This document shows positions 43,224 through 51,770 of a stretch of 64,000 bases of DNA, piece after piece. The DNA lies in assembly GCA_903912445.1 (NCBI GenBank), contig CAIWHP010000055.1, positions 1 through 64,000 on the forward strand, given 5' to 3'. The first letter of the stretch is position 1, and the number at the start of each line of letters is the position of its first letter. This stretch comes from an uncultured Lentisphaerota bacterium (GTDB lineage Bacteria > Verrucomicrobiota > Kiritimatiellia > CAIQIC01). The position numbers and the translations under genes were made by a program. Under the pieces are notes generated by a model. The model was not told the origin of the DNA. It was given only the letters and a program-made list of their open reading frames with translations, and made no database searches.

Positions 43224-43706
43224 ATGAAACTATTGGGCATGACAGTTGGGCGATGGCTGGATTCACGCGGTGAATAACATGGTCTGCGGCGGGCTGCTGC
43301 TCGCTATGGCGTGGTGCGTTGGCGCGCAAAGCAACAGCGCGGAGGTGCTGTTGTTCGCTTATTTCCGCGACAACGGCAAGGACGACGGTAATCTCGCCAC
43401 GAGCAGCGCCCGCGTACATTTTGCCGTGCTCTGGAAGGAAGCACCATGATCCATTTTCCCAAGCATTGGAAATCAGCGAGGCGCCTTTTTCCAAGCAATG
43501 GGAAGTGCCTGTCGGAAGCGCTCAAGGTCACTCCGGGTTCCCGCGCTGCCGCTGGCGACTTGGGCACGACCATCGGCGCGGATAAAGACATCGCGTTCGC
43601 GCCCGTGAAAGCCCGGCACATCCGCCTGCAGGTGTTCAAAGCCGCGCGTCCGATCAACATCAATGAGTTCCAGGTGTTCGCGCCAGAGAGGAGTTCAACG
43701 CCATGA
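43224..43706 (+). pseudogene. Collapsed gene pair: start of a GH43-like gene joined to the end of an F5/8-domain gene
   Basis: ATG 43224 (at the spacing set by the promoter) opens a frame that stops after 17 codons. In another frame from 43279 comes a signal-like segment (GGLLLAMAWCVGAQS) and AEVLLFAYFRDNGKDDGNLA, the usual N-terminal blade of GH43/propeller proteins, ending at 43449. From about 43510 the third frame reads GDLGTTIGADKDIAFAPVKA and ARHIRLQVFKAARPININEF, the typical C-terminal end of the F5/8 domain of a GH29 protein, stopping at 43706. The junction between the two pieces is a pair of TTCCAA palindromes (43453-43504). The last stop overlaps the GH29 start (ATGA). Confidence 0.75.
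43453..43504. repeat. Pair of TTCCAA palindromes at the seam of a broken gene
   Basis: ATTTTCCCAAGCATTGGAAA (from 43453) and TTTTTCCAAGCAATGGGAA (43486-43504), about 33 bp apart, between the two gene remnants. Confidence 0.85.
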
Positions 43707-45409
43707 AAACCATGCTTGCCCTTGTTCTTTTCGTGCTCACAGCTGCGCGTGCAGCAGCCGGATGGTCGCTCGAGCATCCGCCCGCGGTACCGGCGCCGGC
43801 CGCGCGCGACAGCAAGCAGCCCGCGGATCCCAAGGATTTCGCGGAGGTGAAGATGGGTTTCCCCATCGCGGCGGGGCCGTTCGAGCCGACGTGGGATTCG
43901 ATCCGCAAGAACTATCCCGGGGAGCCGGCGTGGTTCCGCGAGGCGAAGTTCGGCGTGTTCGTTCACTGGGGGCCGCAGGCGTTCGGGCGTAGCGGCGACT
44001 GGTACGCGCGCAACCTCTATCGCGAAGGGTCGGGGCCGTACAACAATCACCTGAAGAATTTCGGGCACCCGTCGGAATTCGGCTACAAAGATGTGCTCAA
44101 CGCGTGGAAGGCGCCGAAGTGGGATCCCGTCGCGCTGACGAAAAGTTTTCACGACGCAGGCATGCGCTTCATGATGGTCGTCGGGGTGCATCACGATAAC
44201 TACGACCTGTGGGATTCGCAGTGGCAGCCGTGGAACTCGGTGAACGTCGGGCCAAAGAAGGACATGCTCGGCGGCTGGTCGGCGGAGGCGCGCAAGCTCG
44301 GCATGAAGTTCTGCATCACGTTCCATCACGAATACAGCTGGTGGTGGTGGGCCGATGCCTACAAGGCGGACACGAAGGGGCCGAAGGCGGGCGTGCCCTA
44401 TGACGGAAACCTCTCGCTCGCCGACGGCAAAGGGAAATGGTGGGAAGGTCTCGATCCGCGGCTGCTCTACAACATCAACCTGGGCGAATATTTTCAGGTC
44501 ACCGAAATCCCGTTCACAAGGAAAGGCGTCTTTCAGGATCATCAGGACTACGCGAAGTGGTATGCCGAGCGCTGGGCGCGGCGGATGCAGGACGCGATCG
44601 AGAAATACGATCCCGACATGTTCTACACCGACGGCAATTCCGCCGAGCCGTTCACCGGCGACCACAGCGGAGCGGGCTTCAAGTGCGATGCCGGTCGCCG
44701 CGTCGTGGCGCATTTCTACAACCGCGCGCTGGCCAAGCACGGCAAGGTGGATACGCTTGCGCTGATCAAATTTCAGAAGGGCAACGCCGCGGTCGGCGTC
44801 ACATCCGAAGTCGGCGTGCCGCGCGACATCAAACGCGACCAGCCGTGGATCGGCGAGAATCCGATCGGCGACTGGTACTACGGGCCGAACTATCACTACG
44901 CGGCGGTGAATCTCGTGCGCAGCCTGCTCGAATATGCGTCGCGCGGCGGCAACTATGCCTGTGCCGTACCCGTCACGCCCGAGGGCGATCTTGAGCCGGC
45001 GTGCGAGCAAATGCTGGCCGACATGGGCGCGTGGATGAAGATCAACGGCGAAGGAATTTACGGTTCCACCGCGTGGAAGAAGTGGGGCGAAGGTCCGGGC
45101 AAGGTATTCAGCGGGAAGCTCAGTGCCGGGACGGCGGGGATGAAATACGGCACGGCTGATTTCCGGTTCACGCAGGGCCAGGACGGCAGCGTGTATGCGT
45201 GGTGCCTCGCGGTTCCCGCACCGGGCACGGAGTTGCATATCAAGTCGCTAGGGCTTGAGGCGAAGCTACTCGACCGTCCCGTGAAAGCGGTGACGCTGCT
45301 GGGCAGCGCCGCACAACTCGAGTGGCGGCAGGAAGCCGCCGCGCTCGTCGTGCGCTGCCCCGCCGCGATGCCATTCAACCACGCCATCGGATTTCGCATC
45401 GGGCTCTAA
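43703..45409 (+). CDS. Exported GH29 alpha-L-fucosidase family protein, paralogue 2
   Basis: Secreted protein of 568 aa, signal peptide to ARAAAG. The GH29 barrel is divergent from the other copies: WFREAKFGVFVHWGPQAFGRSGDWYARNLY-type entry, MVVGVHHDNYDLWDSQWQPW, FCITFHHEYSWWWWADAY, nucleophile candidate Asp in MFYTDGNS (about 311), and SRGGNYACAVPVTPEG. The paired His-His in TFHHEYS is as in fucosidases. A C-terminal beta domain from about 455 lacks the LYLHVFDWP block. GAGAGGAG lies before the ATG, which overlaps the stop of the preceding remnant, so translation was coupled to the lost gene. Confidence 0.87.
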   Translation: MKTMLALVLFVLTAARAAAGWSLEHPPAVPAPAARDSKQPADPKDFAEVKMGFPIAAGPFEPTWDSIRKNYPGEPAWFREAKFGVFVHWGPQAFGRSGDWYARNLYREGSGPYNNHLKNFGHPSEFGYKDVLNAWKAPKWDPVALTKSFHDAGMRFMMVVGVHHDNYDLWDSQWQPWNSVNVGPKKDMLGGWSAEARKLGMKFCITFHHEYSWWWWADAYKADTKGPKAGVPYDGNLSLADGKGKWWEGLDPRLLYNINLGEYFQVTEIPFTRKGVFQDHQDYAKWYAERWARRMQDAIEKYDPDMFYTDGNSAEPFTGDHSGAGFKCDAGRRVVAHFYNRALAKHGKVDTLALIKFQKGNAAVGVTSEVGVPRDIKRDQPWIGENPIGDWYYGPNYHYAAVNLVRSLLEYASRGGNYACAVPVTPEGDLEPACEQMLADMGAWMKINGEGIYGSTAWKKWGEGPGKVFSGKLSAGTAGMKYGTADFRFTQGQDGSVYAWCLAVPAPGTELHIKSLGLEAKLLDRPVKAVTLLGSAAQLEWRQEAAALVVRCPAAMPFNHAIGFRIGL

Positions 45410-45532
45410 GCGCTCCACCACCAAGCGACGCCACGGGAAAAATGAAACGCAACAGTGTCAGAGCGCTCGCGCGAACCTTTGCGCCCCATGCTTTCACCAT
45501 GATCGGACTAAAGCTCAAACCATGAGGCAAAA

Positions 45533-46795
45533 ATGAAGCTACACGTAAACGCATGGATGCTCGCGGCTGTCTGGCTGGCCAGCGTGCCGTTGCTCGGACA
45601 AACCTCCCCGGTCAAATCCTTGTTGCCCGGCGGCGCGGACAAGTGGGAACTGGCGTGGAGCGAGGAATTCGACGGCCCCGATGCGGCGCTGACCAATACC
45701 TGGGTTTCGCAAAACGGCCCGAGCGGGCACATCCTCTGCAGCCGCTGGCGCGAGAATGCGGTGATCACCAACGGCCTGCTGCGCCTCGTGGCCCGCAAAG
45801 AAAAACGCGGCGGGCAGAACTGGACCGCCGGCAACATCTGGACGAAGCAGGCGTTCCAGTACGGCTACTTCGAGTGCCGCTATAAATACGCCGGCGCGGA
45901 AGCGCTGAACAATTCCTTCTGGCTCATGCCCACGAGCAAGGTCCCCGCCGGGCAAAAGCACTTCGAACTGGATATCAACGAGGGGCACTTCCCCAACAAG
46001 CTCAACACCAACATCCACAACCATTCCGACCGCACGAAGGTCAATGGCAAGTTCACGCATCCCACCTCGTCGCGGAGCTTCAGCTTCGGCGTGCGCCCCG
46101 ACGTCACCCTCCAGCTTGAAATTCCTGTCACGACCCGCCGGTTCCGCTTCTCGTCCAGCCATGGCAGCTATGTGCACCTGGGCGAGTTCCGCATCTACAA
46201 CGTCAATCCCGCCGGCTATCCCGATGCGCTCTCGCCGACGGCCGACAAGGACAAGCCCGGCCTCGTCAACTTCGTGCGCGAAGCCGGCACCAAGCTCACC
46301 ACGAGCGGGTTCCTGAAGGCCACGGACGACACCTCGAAGAATCTCCTCGACGGCCGTATCGAGACGCGATGGACCTCGCAGAAGGAAGGCGAGAAGTGGG
46401 TTGAGTTTGAGTTTGCCGACCAGCGCACCATCGGCTGCATCCAGTTTCTCAATGGCTACGGGAAGCCGGGCGACTGGAAGGGCCTGCTGGATAATTACCG
46501 CGTGGCCTATCACGACGGGACCAAGTGGGTCGAGATGGCCAAGTTCGATGTCAAGGAGGGCACCTATAATTTCGCCCGCGAGTTCCACGTCTTCGGTTTC
46601 GACTGGACCGAGCAGGAGCTGGTGTTTTATCTCGACGGCAAGGAACTGCGCCGCGAGAAAAACAACTTCTGCTTCAGCCCCGCGCCGGTCTGGTTGAGCC
46701 TCGCCGTCATCGCGTGGCACGGCACGGTCACCGACGTTATCGACGGCGCGGCCATGGAAGTGGACTACGTGCGGATCTATCGTCGGAAACCGTGA
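45533..46795 (+). CDS. Exported GH16 with inserted F5/8-type C domain, paralogue
   Basis: Secreted protein of 420 aa, close relative of the gene at 29660. The GH16 N-part has WELAWSEEFDGP, GPSGHILCSRWRENAV and the catalytic motif ELDINE at about 145-150. At NIHNHSDR the fold is interrupted by an F5/8-type C-like insert (FVREAGTKLTTSGFLKATDD, LLDGRIETRWTSQKEGEKW, IGCIQFLNGYG). It resumes at EFHVFGFDWTEQELVFYLDGKEL and ends MEVDYVRIYRRKP. The signal peptide ends near LLGQ. It belongs to the operon driven from 43123. Substrate is not determinable; the insert probably adds glycan binding next to the cleft. Confidence 0.88.
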   Translation: MKLHVNAWMLAAVWLASVPLLGQTSPVKSLLPGGADKWELAWSEEFDGPDAALTNTWVSQNGPSGHILCSRWRENAVITNGLLRLVARKEKRGGQNWTAGNIWTKQAFQYGYFECRYKYAGAEALNNSFWLMPTSKVPAGQKHFELDINEGHFPNKLNTNIHNHSDRTKVNGKFTHPTSSRSFSFGVRPDVTLQLEIPVTTRRFRFSSSHGSYVHLGEFRIYNVNPAGYPDALSPTADKDKPGLVNFVREAGTKLTTSGFLKATDDTSKNLLDGRIETRWTSQKEGEKWVEFEFADQRTIGCIQFLNGYGKPGDWKGLLDNYRVAYHDGTKWVEMAKFDVKEGTYNFAREFHVFGFDWTEQELVFYLDGKELRREKNNFCFSPAPVWLSLAVIAWHGTVTDVIDGAAMEVDYVRIYRRKP

Positions 46796-46809
46796 AGGAG
46801 AGAGACATC

Positions 46810-47907
46810 ATGAACAACAAATCATTTCTGCCGCTGCTGCTGCTCGTCGCGCTGCCGTGCGCGGCGGCGGAGCTGGATCTCGGCGCGCGCGTGCAGCCGG
46901 TGCCGCTGGATGCGAAGTTCTCCGTGCCGGGCTACTACGTCTGGTGCGGCGCGCCGGCGCAGGGCGCGGACGGGAAATATCATCTCTTCTATGCGCGCTG
47001 GCCGGTGACGAATCCCAACGGCTTCGCGCCGGGCTGGGCGATCTGCTCCGAGATCGCCTACGCCGTCGCCGAGAAACCATTCGGCCCCTACAGGCACGTG
47101 AACGTTGCGCTGCCGGCGCGCGGCATCAATCCGGCGACCGGGAAGAAATTCTGGGACGCCGACATGACGCACAACCCGAACATCGTCGTGCGCGAGGGCA
47201 AGTTCCTGCTCTACTACATCGGCAACCAGGGCGACGGGAAGTATGCGACGCACCGGAACCTTGATCGCATCGGCGTGGCGATCGCGGACAAACCGGAAGG
47301 GCCGTGGACGCGGCTGGATGCGCCGATCATTGACGTGAGTCCCGATCCCACGGCGTTCGACTCGCTCTGCGTAGCGAATCCGGGCGCGGCCGTGCGGCCC
47401 GACGGCGGCCTGCTGGTGGTGTTCAAGGCGGTGGAGCAGGTGCCCGGCAAGCTGATGGGCGGCAAGGTGCGCTACGGCGTGGCCGTCGCCGACAAACCCG
47501 AGGGGCCCTACAAGAAATTGCCGGGGCGTGTCTTTGAAGCCGAAGGCGCAGAGGCCGCCAAACACTGGATGCTCGCCGAGGATCCCTACATCTGGTTCAG
47601 CAAGAAATACGGCAACCGCTATTATGCCGTCGCGCGCGACGTGGTCGGGAAATTCACCGGCTCCTCCGGCGGCCTCGCATTGTTCCAATCCGACGACGGC
47701 CTCCACTGGGAAGCCGCGGCGCAGCCGAAGGTGCTGGCCAACCGCTTCACGTGGGCCGATGGCACGCCGAGCAACACAAACGTCGAGCGCCCCGCGCTGC
47801 TGTTCGCTGGCGAGGAACCCATCGCCCTCTTCGGCGCGACCGATGGCTACAAAAAGAACGGCCGCATCTCCTGCAACGTCCAGATTCCCTTGAAGCCAGC
47901 GCCGTGA
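46810..47907 (+). CDS. Exported five-bladed propeller glycoside hydrolase (GH43/GH117-like)
   Basis: Secreted protein of 365 aa, signal peptide MNNKSFLPLLLLVALPCAAA. Five-bladed propeller signatures are KYHLFYARWPV, MTHNPNIVVREGKFLLYYIGN, GPWTRLDAPII, KHWMLAEDPYIWF and RYYAVARDVVGKFTG. The clan includes GH43, GH62 and GH117; the family cannot be fixed by eye. Candidate acids include Asp in DADMTHNP and Glu in MLAEDPY. The ATG has AAGGAGAGAG upstream, and the gene is 14 bp after the GH16 stop. A TTCCAA palindrome starts at the base after its stop. Confidence 0.8.
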   Translation: MNNKSFLPLLLLVALPCAAAELDLGARVQPVPLDAKFSVPGYYVWCGAPAQGADGKYHLFYARWPVTNPNGFAPGWAICSEIAYAVAEKPFGPYRHVNVALPARGINPATGKKFWDADMTHNPNIVVREGKFLLYYIGNQGDGKYATHRNLDRIGVAIADKPEGPWTRLDAPIIDVSPDPTAFDSLCVANPGAAVRPDGGLLVVFKAVEQVPGKLMGGKVRYGVAVADKPEGPYKKLPGRVFEAEGAEAAKHWMLAEDPYIWFSKKYGNRYYAVARDVVGKFTGSSGGLALFQSDDGLHWEAAAQPKVLANRFTWADGTPSNTNVERPALLFAGEEPIALFGATDGYKKNGRISCNVQIPLKPAP

Positions 47908-47956
47908 TTTCCCAAGCATTGGGAAAAGGCAGCAGTCAAGTTCCAAGGCTTGGAAA
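47908..47956. repeat. Pair of TTCCAA palindromes
   Basis: TTTCCCAAGCATTGGGAAAA at 47908-47927, directly after a stop codon, and TTCCAAGGCTTGGAA at 47941-47955. They are about 31 bp apart and lie inside the operon before the 1214-residue gene. Confidence 0.9.
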
Positions 47957-47987
47957 TCCAGTGCTGCGACAACTGAAGGATAAGAAC

Positions 47988-50900
47988 ATGAGAAGGTTAG
48001 TAGGTTTGGGTGTGGTCCTGGTCGCCGCGCTCGGCGCGGGGCCGGCGCAGGCGCTGGAGAAAGTGACCTCGCTGGTGACGGGCAAGCCCATCGGCGAACT
48101 GGCGGTGGCCGGCCGGCTCGCGGTTGATCTGCACGCGGAGTTCATGGTGACGCGGACGCTGGAGAAGGACACGGTGCTGAACTGGTACAACTGCGGCTAC
48201 TCCGGTGGCGGGCGCGGGACGAAGGTCGGCGGCAACTTCGGCGATTTCGGGTTCCAGGTGCCGTGGCAGCAGCGCGACGAGAAGTATCCGCACGCCGTGA
48301 CAATCGACAAGGTGCGCGCGGTCCGGTTCAACGGCGGCCAGGCCCTGAAGGGCAATTTCGAGGTGGAGCCGAAACACGCCGGCGCGCAGGGCATGGCGCT
48401 GGAGGTCTGGCTGCGCGCCGCGCAGCCGGCGCGTGGCGAAATCATCCTGGGCTGGCAGTCGCGCGACGGCAAGGAGACGAGCGGCGCGCTCGCGTTCCCG
48501 GAAAAATTCCAAGGCTCGGACCAGTGGCGGCATCTCGTAGTGAACTGCACGCCGGGGCAGGAGGACTGCTACCTCGATGGCGTGAAGGTGAGCAGTGGAA
48601 AGCGTGCCTTGCTGATCAAGGCGGGGCATCTCATGGTGCTTGGTGGCGCGTCGGCGGAGCGACCGTCGTTCAAGGGCGAGCTGGCGGCGGTGCGGCTGCA
48701 CGATGGTACGCTGACCGCCGAGCAGCTCGCGCATAATTTCCAGGGCGGCGTGATGCTCGGCACGGAACTGCACAACTGGTGGCGCACGGAGCTGGACAAG
48801 TGGCTCGTGGTGGAGTCGGAACATTTCCGGCACGCGGTGGACAAGGCGGAGGTGGCGAAGTGGACCGCGCAGCAGCGCAAGGAATTCGACGAGCGCGTGC
48901 CGGGCATGTTCCGGCTGGCGGAGCTGGTGTATCACAGCTACTCCGAGCGGCTCGGACTGCGCTCCTCGGTGGTCAGCCGCCGCCCGGAGAAGCGCGGCGA
49001 CGGCATCAAATATAAGACGCCGATCCAGCCGACCGATGGCGGCAACTTCATGGGTTGCAACGACGATTTCGGCTGGGCGTGCCAAGGGCCGGGCTTCATC
49101 AATCCGCACGAGCTGGTTCACGGCTGGGACGTGATGACCGGCGGCATGGCGGGGAATTATTGGGAAGCCCACGCCAACTGGCCGCAGACGTTTAACGGCA
49201 TTTATCAGACGATGCCGCCGGGCTGCGTCAGCATCGTGTGCTCGTGTTGTCCCGCCAACGGGCGCGACTATTATCACGACCGCCTGATGTTCGATCATCT
49301 GGCGCAGACGCCGGACTATGGGCCGCTGTTCATCGCCAAGCTCTGGTTTGACGGCCCGACGACGACCGAGGGGTCGCCCTATCCGTGGATCGCGTTCAGT
49401 CAGATCAATCCCTATCCCGAGCGGACGCTGGCGCAGGAATTCACCCGGATGGTGATGCGCAATGTGACGTGGGACTATACGACGTTCGCAGAGGCAGCGG
49501 CGGGCCAGGGCAACACGCCGCAGGGCAACTTCGGCGTGCCCAGCGCCGAGAATTTATTCCGCAAGGATGCTCGCGAAAACAAGGCGGACATCCAGCGTTT
49601 CGCGCGCATCATCCTCGAGCGCGTGCCCTACGCCGCGGACTGGTGGCGCGTGCCGAAGGAGCAGGCGCCGCAGCAGCTCGGGTGGAATATCTGTCCGCTA
49701 AAATTTCAATCGGGCGCGGTCACGGCGACGCTCGCCGGCTATACGAATCCGAAGCGCGGCGGGGATTGGCGCGCGGCCTTCGTGTCGGTGGATGCCACCG
49801 GCAAGCCGACCTACGGCGACATCTTTTCGCCGGGCAAGGCGCAGAGCTTCACCGTGAAGCCCGACGCCAAGGAACTTTTTCTGGTCGTCTGCGCCACGCC
49901 GACGAACCTGTTGCCGATCAACATGGTCGGCGATTTCCGCAGCTTCGAGCAGGAGCCGTTTCCCTACGCGGTCAAGCTCGGCGGCTGCGAGCCGCTCGAC
50001 GCCATGGCGCCCGAAAAATCCGCGGAGCGCGGCACGCGGCATGCGAACGGCGGCGGCTTCGTGGCCGCGGGCGCGAAGGTGGCCGCCACCGCCTTTGTGG
50101 GTCCGAAGGCGCGCGTGCTCGGCTCCGCGAACATTACCGGCCGCGCGCGCATCGAGGATTATGCCGTCGTGAACGATGCCACCGTGGGCGACGACGCGGT
50201 CGTCTCCGGCCACGCCTCGGTCAGCGAGCGCGCCCAGGTCCGCGGCCGCGCGAAGGTGCGCGACTACGCCGTGGTGAAGGCCCGCAGCAGCGTCCAAGGC
50301 AACGCGCGCATCCTCGAGCATGCGACGCTCGCCTCGCAGAAAACCTGTGGCGACGACGTGACGGTCAAAGGCTTGGCCAATGTTTATGGCGGCAACCAGT
50401 CGGGCACCACGCTCGTGGATGGCTTCTATGCGAAAGGCAACGAGCTGACGAAAGGCAAGTGGTTCACATGGAGCTGGGGCCAGGGGAAAAATCCCGGCGA
50501 AGTGGACGAGGATTTTGGCGGGCTCTATGCGGACTATGATTTCGAGCAGGAGCACGCGTGGATGGCGCGCGATGCGTTCGGCGCCACGTGGGGCTACCTC
50601 ATCGGCGCGCCGAAGTTCGCGCTGGACGAGCAGCGCGCGAAGCGCGTCAGCACGCTGCTCAAGCCGGAAGCGGTGCTGCCGAGGATGGAAGTGGAAGCCG
50701 GGGGCGGCAGCTATGTCCTGCAGCTCGCTGCGTTTCTTTCGCCGCCGGTGACCGGCGACTACACCTTTTTCGTGCAGGGCGATGACGAGGCTACGCTCTG
50801 GCTCGGCGCCGCCGGCGCGACCCATGCCGACCGCGAGCTGTGCAGTAATCCGTTCTTCGCCGAATATCGCAACTTTCAAAAATTCCCCGCGCAGAAATCC

Positions 50901-51632
50901 GCCGCCGTGCATCTGGAGCGCGGCCGGCTCTATCCGCTGAACGCGCTGGTTGCGAATCATCACTCCGTCGGCTCGCTCTCCGTCGCGTGGACCAAGCCCG
51001 GCGGCAAGCAACCCGTCGTCATCGGCAAAGAAAATCTTTCCGTCACGCCCGACGGCCGCAAGCCCGGCGTACGCCAGAGAAGCTGGGGCGGCGTGTCCAA
51101 GATTCCCGAGCTGCTCAAGCGCCCCGACTACCCCGAGGGCGTGCAGCGTACCGGCGGACAAGCCCTCGTGCTCGATGGGCGTGGCCAGTTCGTCGAACTG
51201 CCGAAGGACGTCGCCGACCTGCAACGCTGCACCTACACGGCCGAGTTCAAGGCGAGCGGCGCTGTGAACGGCGCGCGGCTGTACGAGTTCGCGAATCCAA
51301 ACGGCGACGCCGTCTGGATGAGCCCGAACGAAAACGGCCGGCTTGTGTTCGGCATTCGTCGCGGCGCGAAGGTCGAGCAGGTTTCCACGGTGGCCGCCGC
51401 CGCGGGCGTGTGGACCAGCGTGCAGATCAGCCTCGACGGCCCGCGCGCCACGCTCTCCGTGAACGGCAGGCAGGTGGCGGAGAACAAGGCGATGACCCTC
51501 GCGCCGGAGAGTGTCCGCGCGACGCAATGCTATCTTGGCCGCGGCCTCAAGGGCGGTTACTTCGGTGGCCAGCTCGACCGCTTCACCATCCACTGCCTGC
51601 CCCTCGCGGTGCCCAACGCCGCGAAACCCTGA
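47988..51632 (+). CDS. Exported 1214-residue HExxH (DUF6055-like) multidomain protein
   Basis: Order seen: signal peptide (MRRLVGLGVVLVAALGAGPAQA), LamG/concanavalin-A-like domain (about 105-255), a DUF6055-like metallopeptidase-type region (about 260-560) with HELVH at 374-378 in INPHELVHGWD and a downstream Glu in NYWEAHANWPQ, and a beta region. Then a left-handed beta helix of hexapeptide-like repeats follows (about 697-800; AATAFVGPKARVLGSANITG, DYAVVNDATVGDDAVVSGHA), a PA14-like domain (about 887-1010; GDYTFFVQGDDEATLWLGAAG) and a second LamG domain (about 1054-1205). HExxH fits a zinc peptidase, but peptidase activity of this family is not proven. Within a fucosidase operon a glycoprotein substrate is plausible. 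GAAGGA lies 7 nt before the start. Confidence 0.8.
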   Translation: MRRLVGLGVVLVAALGAGPAQALEKVTSLVTGKPIGELAVAGRLAVDLHAEFMVTRTLEKDTVLNWYNCGYSGGGRGTKVGGNFGDFGFQVPWQQRDEKYPHAVTIDKVRAVRFNGGQALKGNFEVEPKHAGAQGMALEVWLRAAQPARGEIILGWQSRDGKETSGALAFPEKFQGSDQWRHLVVNCTPGQEDCYLDGVKVSSGKRALLIKAGHLMVLGGASAERPSFKGELAAVRLHDGTLTAEQLAHNFQGGVMLGTELHNWWRTELDKWLVVESEHFRHAVDKAEVAKWTAQQRKEFDERVPGMFRLAELVYHSYSERLGLRSSVVSRRPEKRGDGIKYKTPIQPTDGGNFMGCNDDFGWACQGPGFINPHELVHGWDVMTGGMAGNYWEAHANWPQTFNGIYQTMPPGCVSIVCSCCPANGRDYYHDRLMFDHLAQTPDYGPLFIAKLWFDGPTTTEGSPYPWIAFSQINPYPERTLAQEFTRMVMRNVTWDYTTFAEAAAGQGNTPQGNFGVPSAENLFRKDARENKADIQRFARIILERVPYAADWWRVPKEQAPQQLGWNICPLKFQSGAVTATLAGYTNPKRGGDWRAAFVSVDATGKPTYGDIFSPGKAQSFTVKPDAKELFLVVCATPTNLLPINMVGDFRSFEQEPFPYAVKLGGCEPLDAMAPEKSAERGTRHANGGGFVAAGAKVAATAFVGPKARVLGSANITGRARIEDYAVVNDATVGDDAVVSGHASVSERAQVRGRAKVRDYAVVKARSSVQGNARILEHATLASQKTCGDDVTVKGLANVYGGNQSGTTLVDGFYAKGNELTKGKWFTWSWGQGKNPGEVDEDFGGLYADYDFEQEHAWMARDAFGATWGYLIGAPKFALDEQRAKRVSTLLKPEAVLPRMEVEAGGGSYVLQLAAFLSPPVTGDYTFFVQGDDEATLWLGAAGATHADRELCSNPFFAEYRNFQKFPAQKSAAVHLERGRLYPLNALVANHHSVGSLSVAWTKPGGKQPVVIGKENLSVTPDGRKPGVRQRSWGGVSKIPELLKRPDYPEGVQRTGGQALVLDGRGQFVELPKDVADLQRCTYTAEFKASGAVNGARLYEFANPNGDAVWMSPNENGRLVFGIRRGAKVEQVSTVAAAAGVWTSVQISLDGPRATLSVNGRQVAENKAMTLAPESVRATQCYLGRGLKGGYFGGQLDRFTIHCLPLAVPNAAKP

Positions 51633-51669
51633 CGCACCACCGCCACGAAGGCCCGGCGCTGGGGCGAGG

Positions 51670-51732
51670 TCAAAAATGGATAGCAAGTGGTCAAGATTGG
51701 CACTTCCCTGCGGGCGGCGGGGCGGCTAGTTT
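51670..51732 (+). promoter_or_regulatory. AraC-type operator and promoter, copy 3
   Basis: Half-sites TCAAAAATGG at 51670-51679 and TCAAGATTGG at 51691-51700, 21 bp apart. The -10-like TAGTTT is at 51727-51732, starting 27 nt after the second site. ATG 51771 is 39 nt further, as in copies 1 and 2. It opens the transcription unit 51771-59304. Confidence 0.82.
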
Positions 51733-51770
51733 GCGTCCGGTTGTGGCCGTCGTGAACAAAGGAGCAGGGC

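Noticed and set aside
43224-43274. A 17-codon frame after promoter copy 2 as a regulatory leader peptide
   Set aside because: Its start matches the fixed spacing of the full-length genes and gene fragments follow, so it is better explained as the start of a broken gene.
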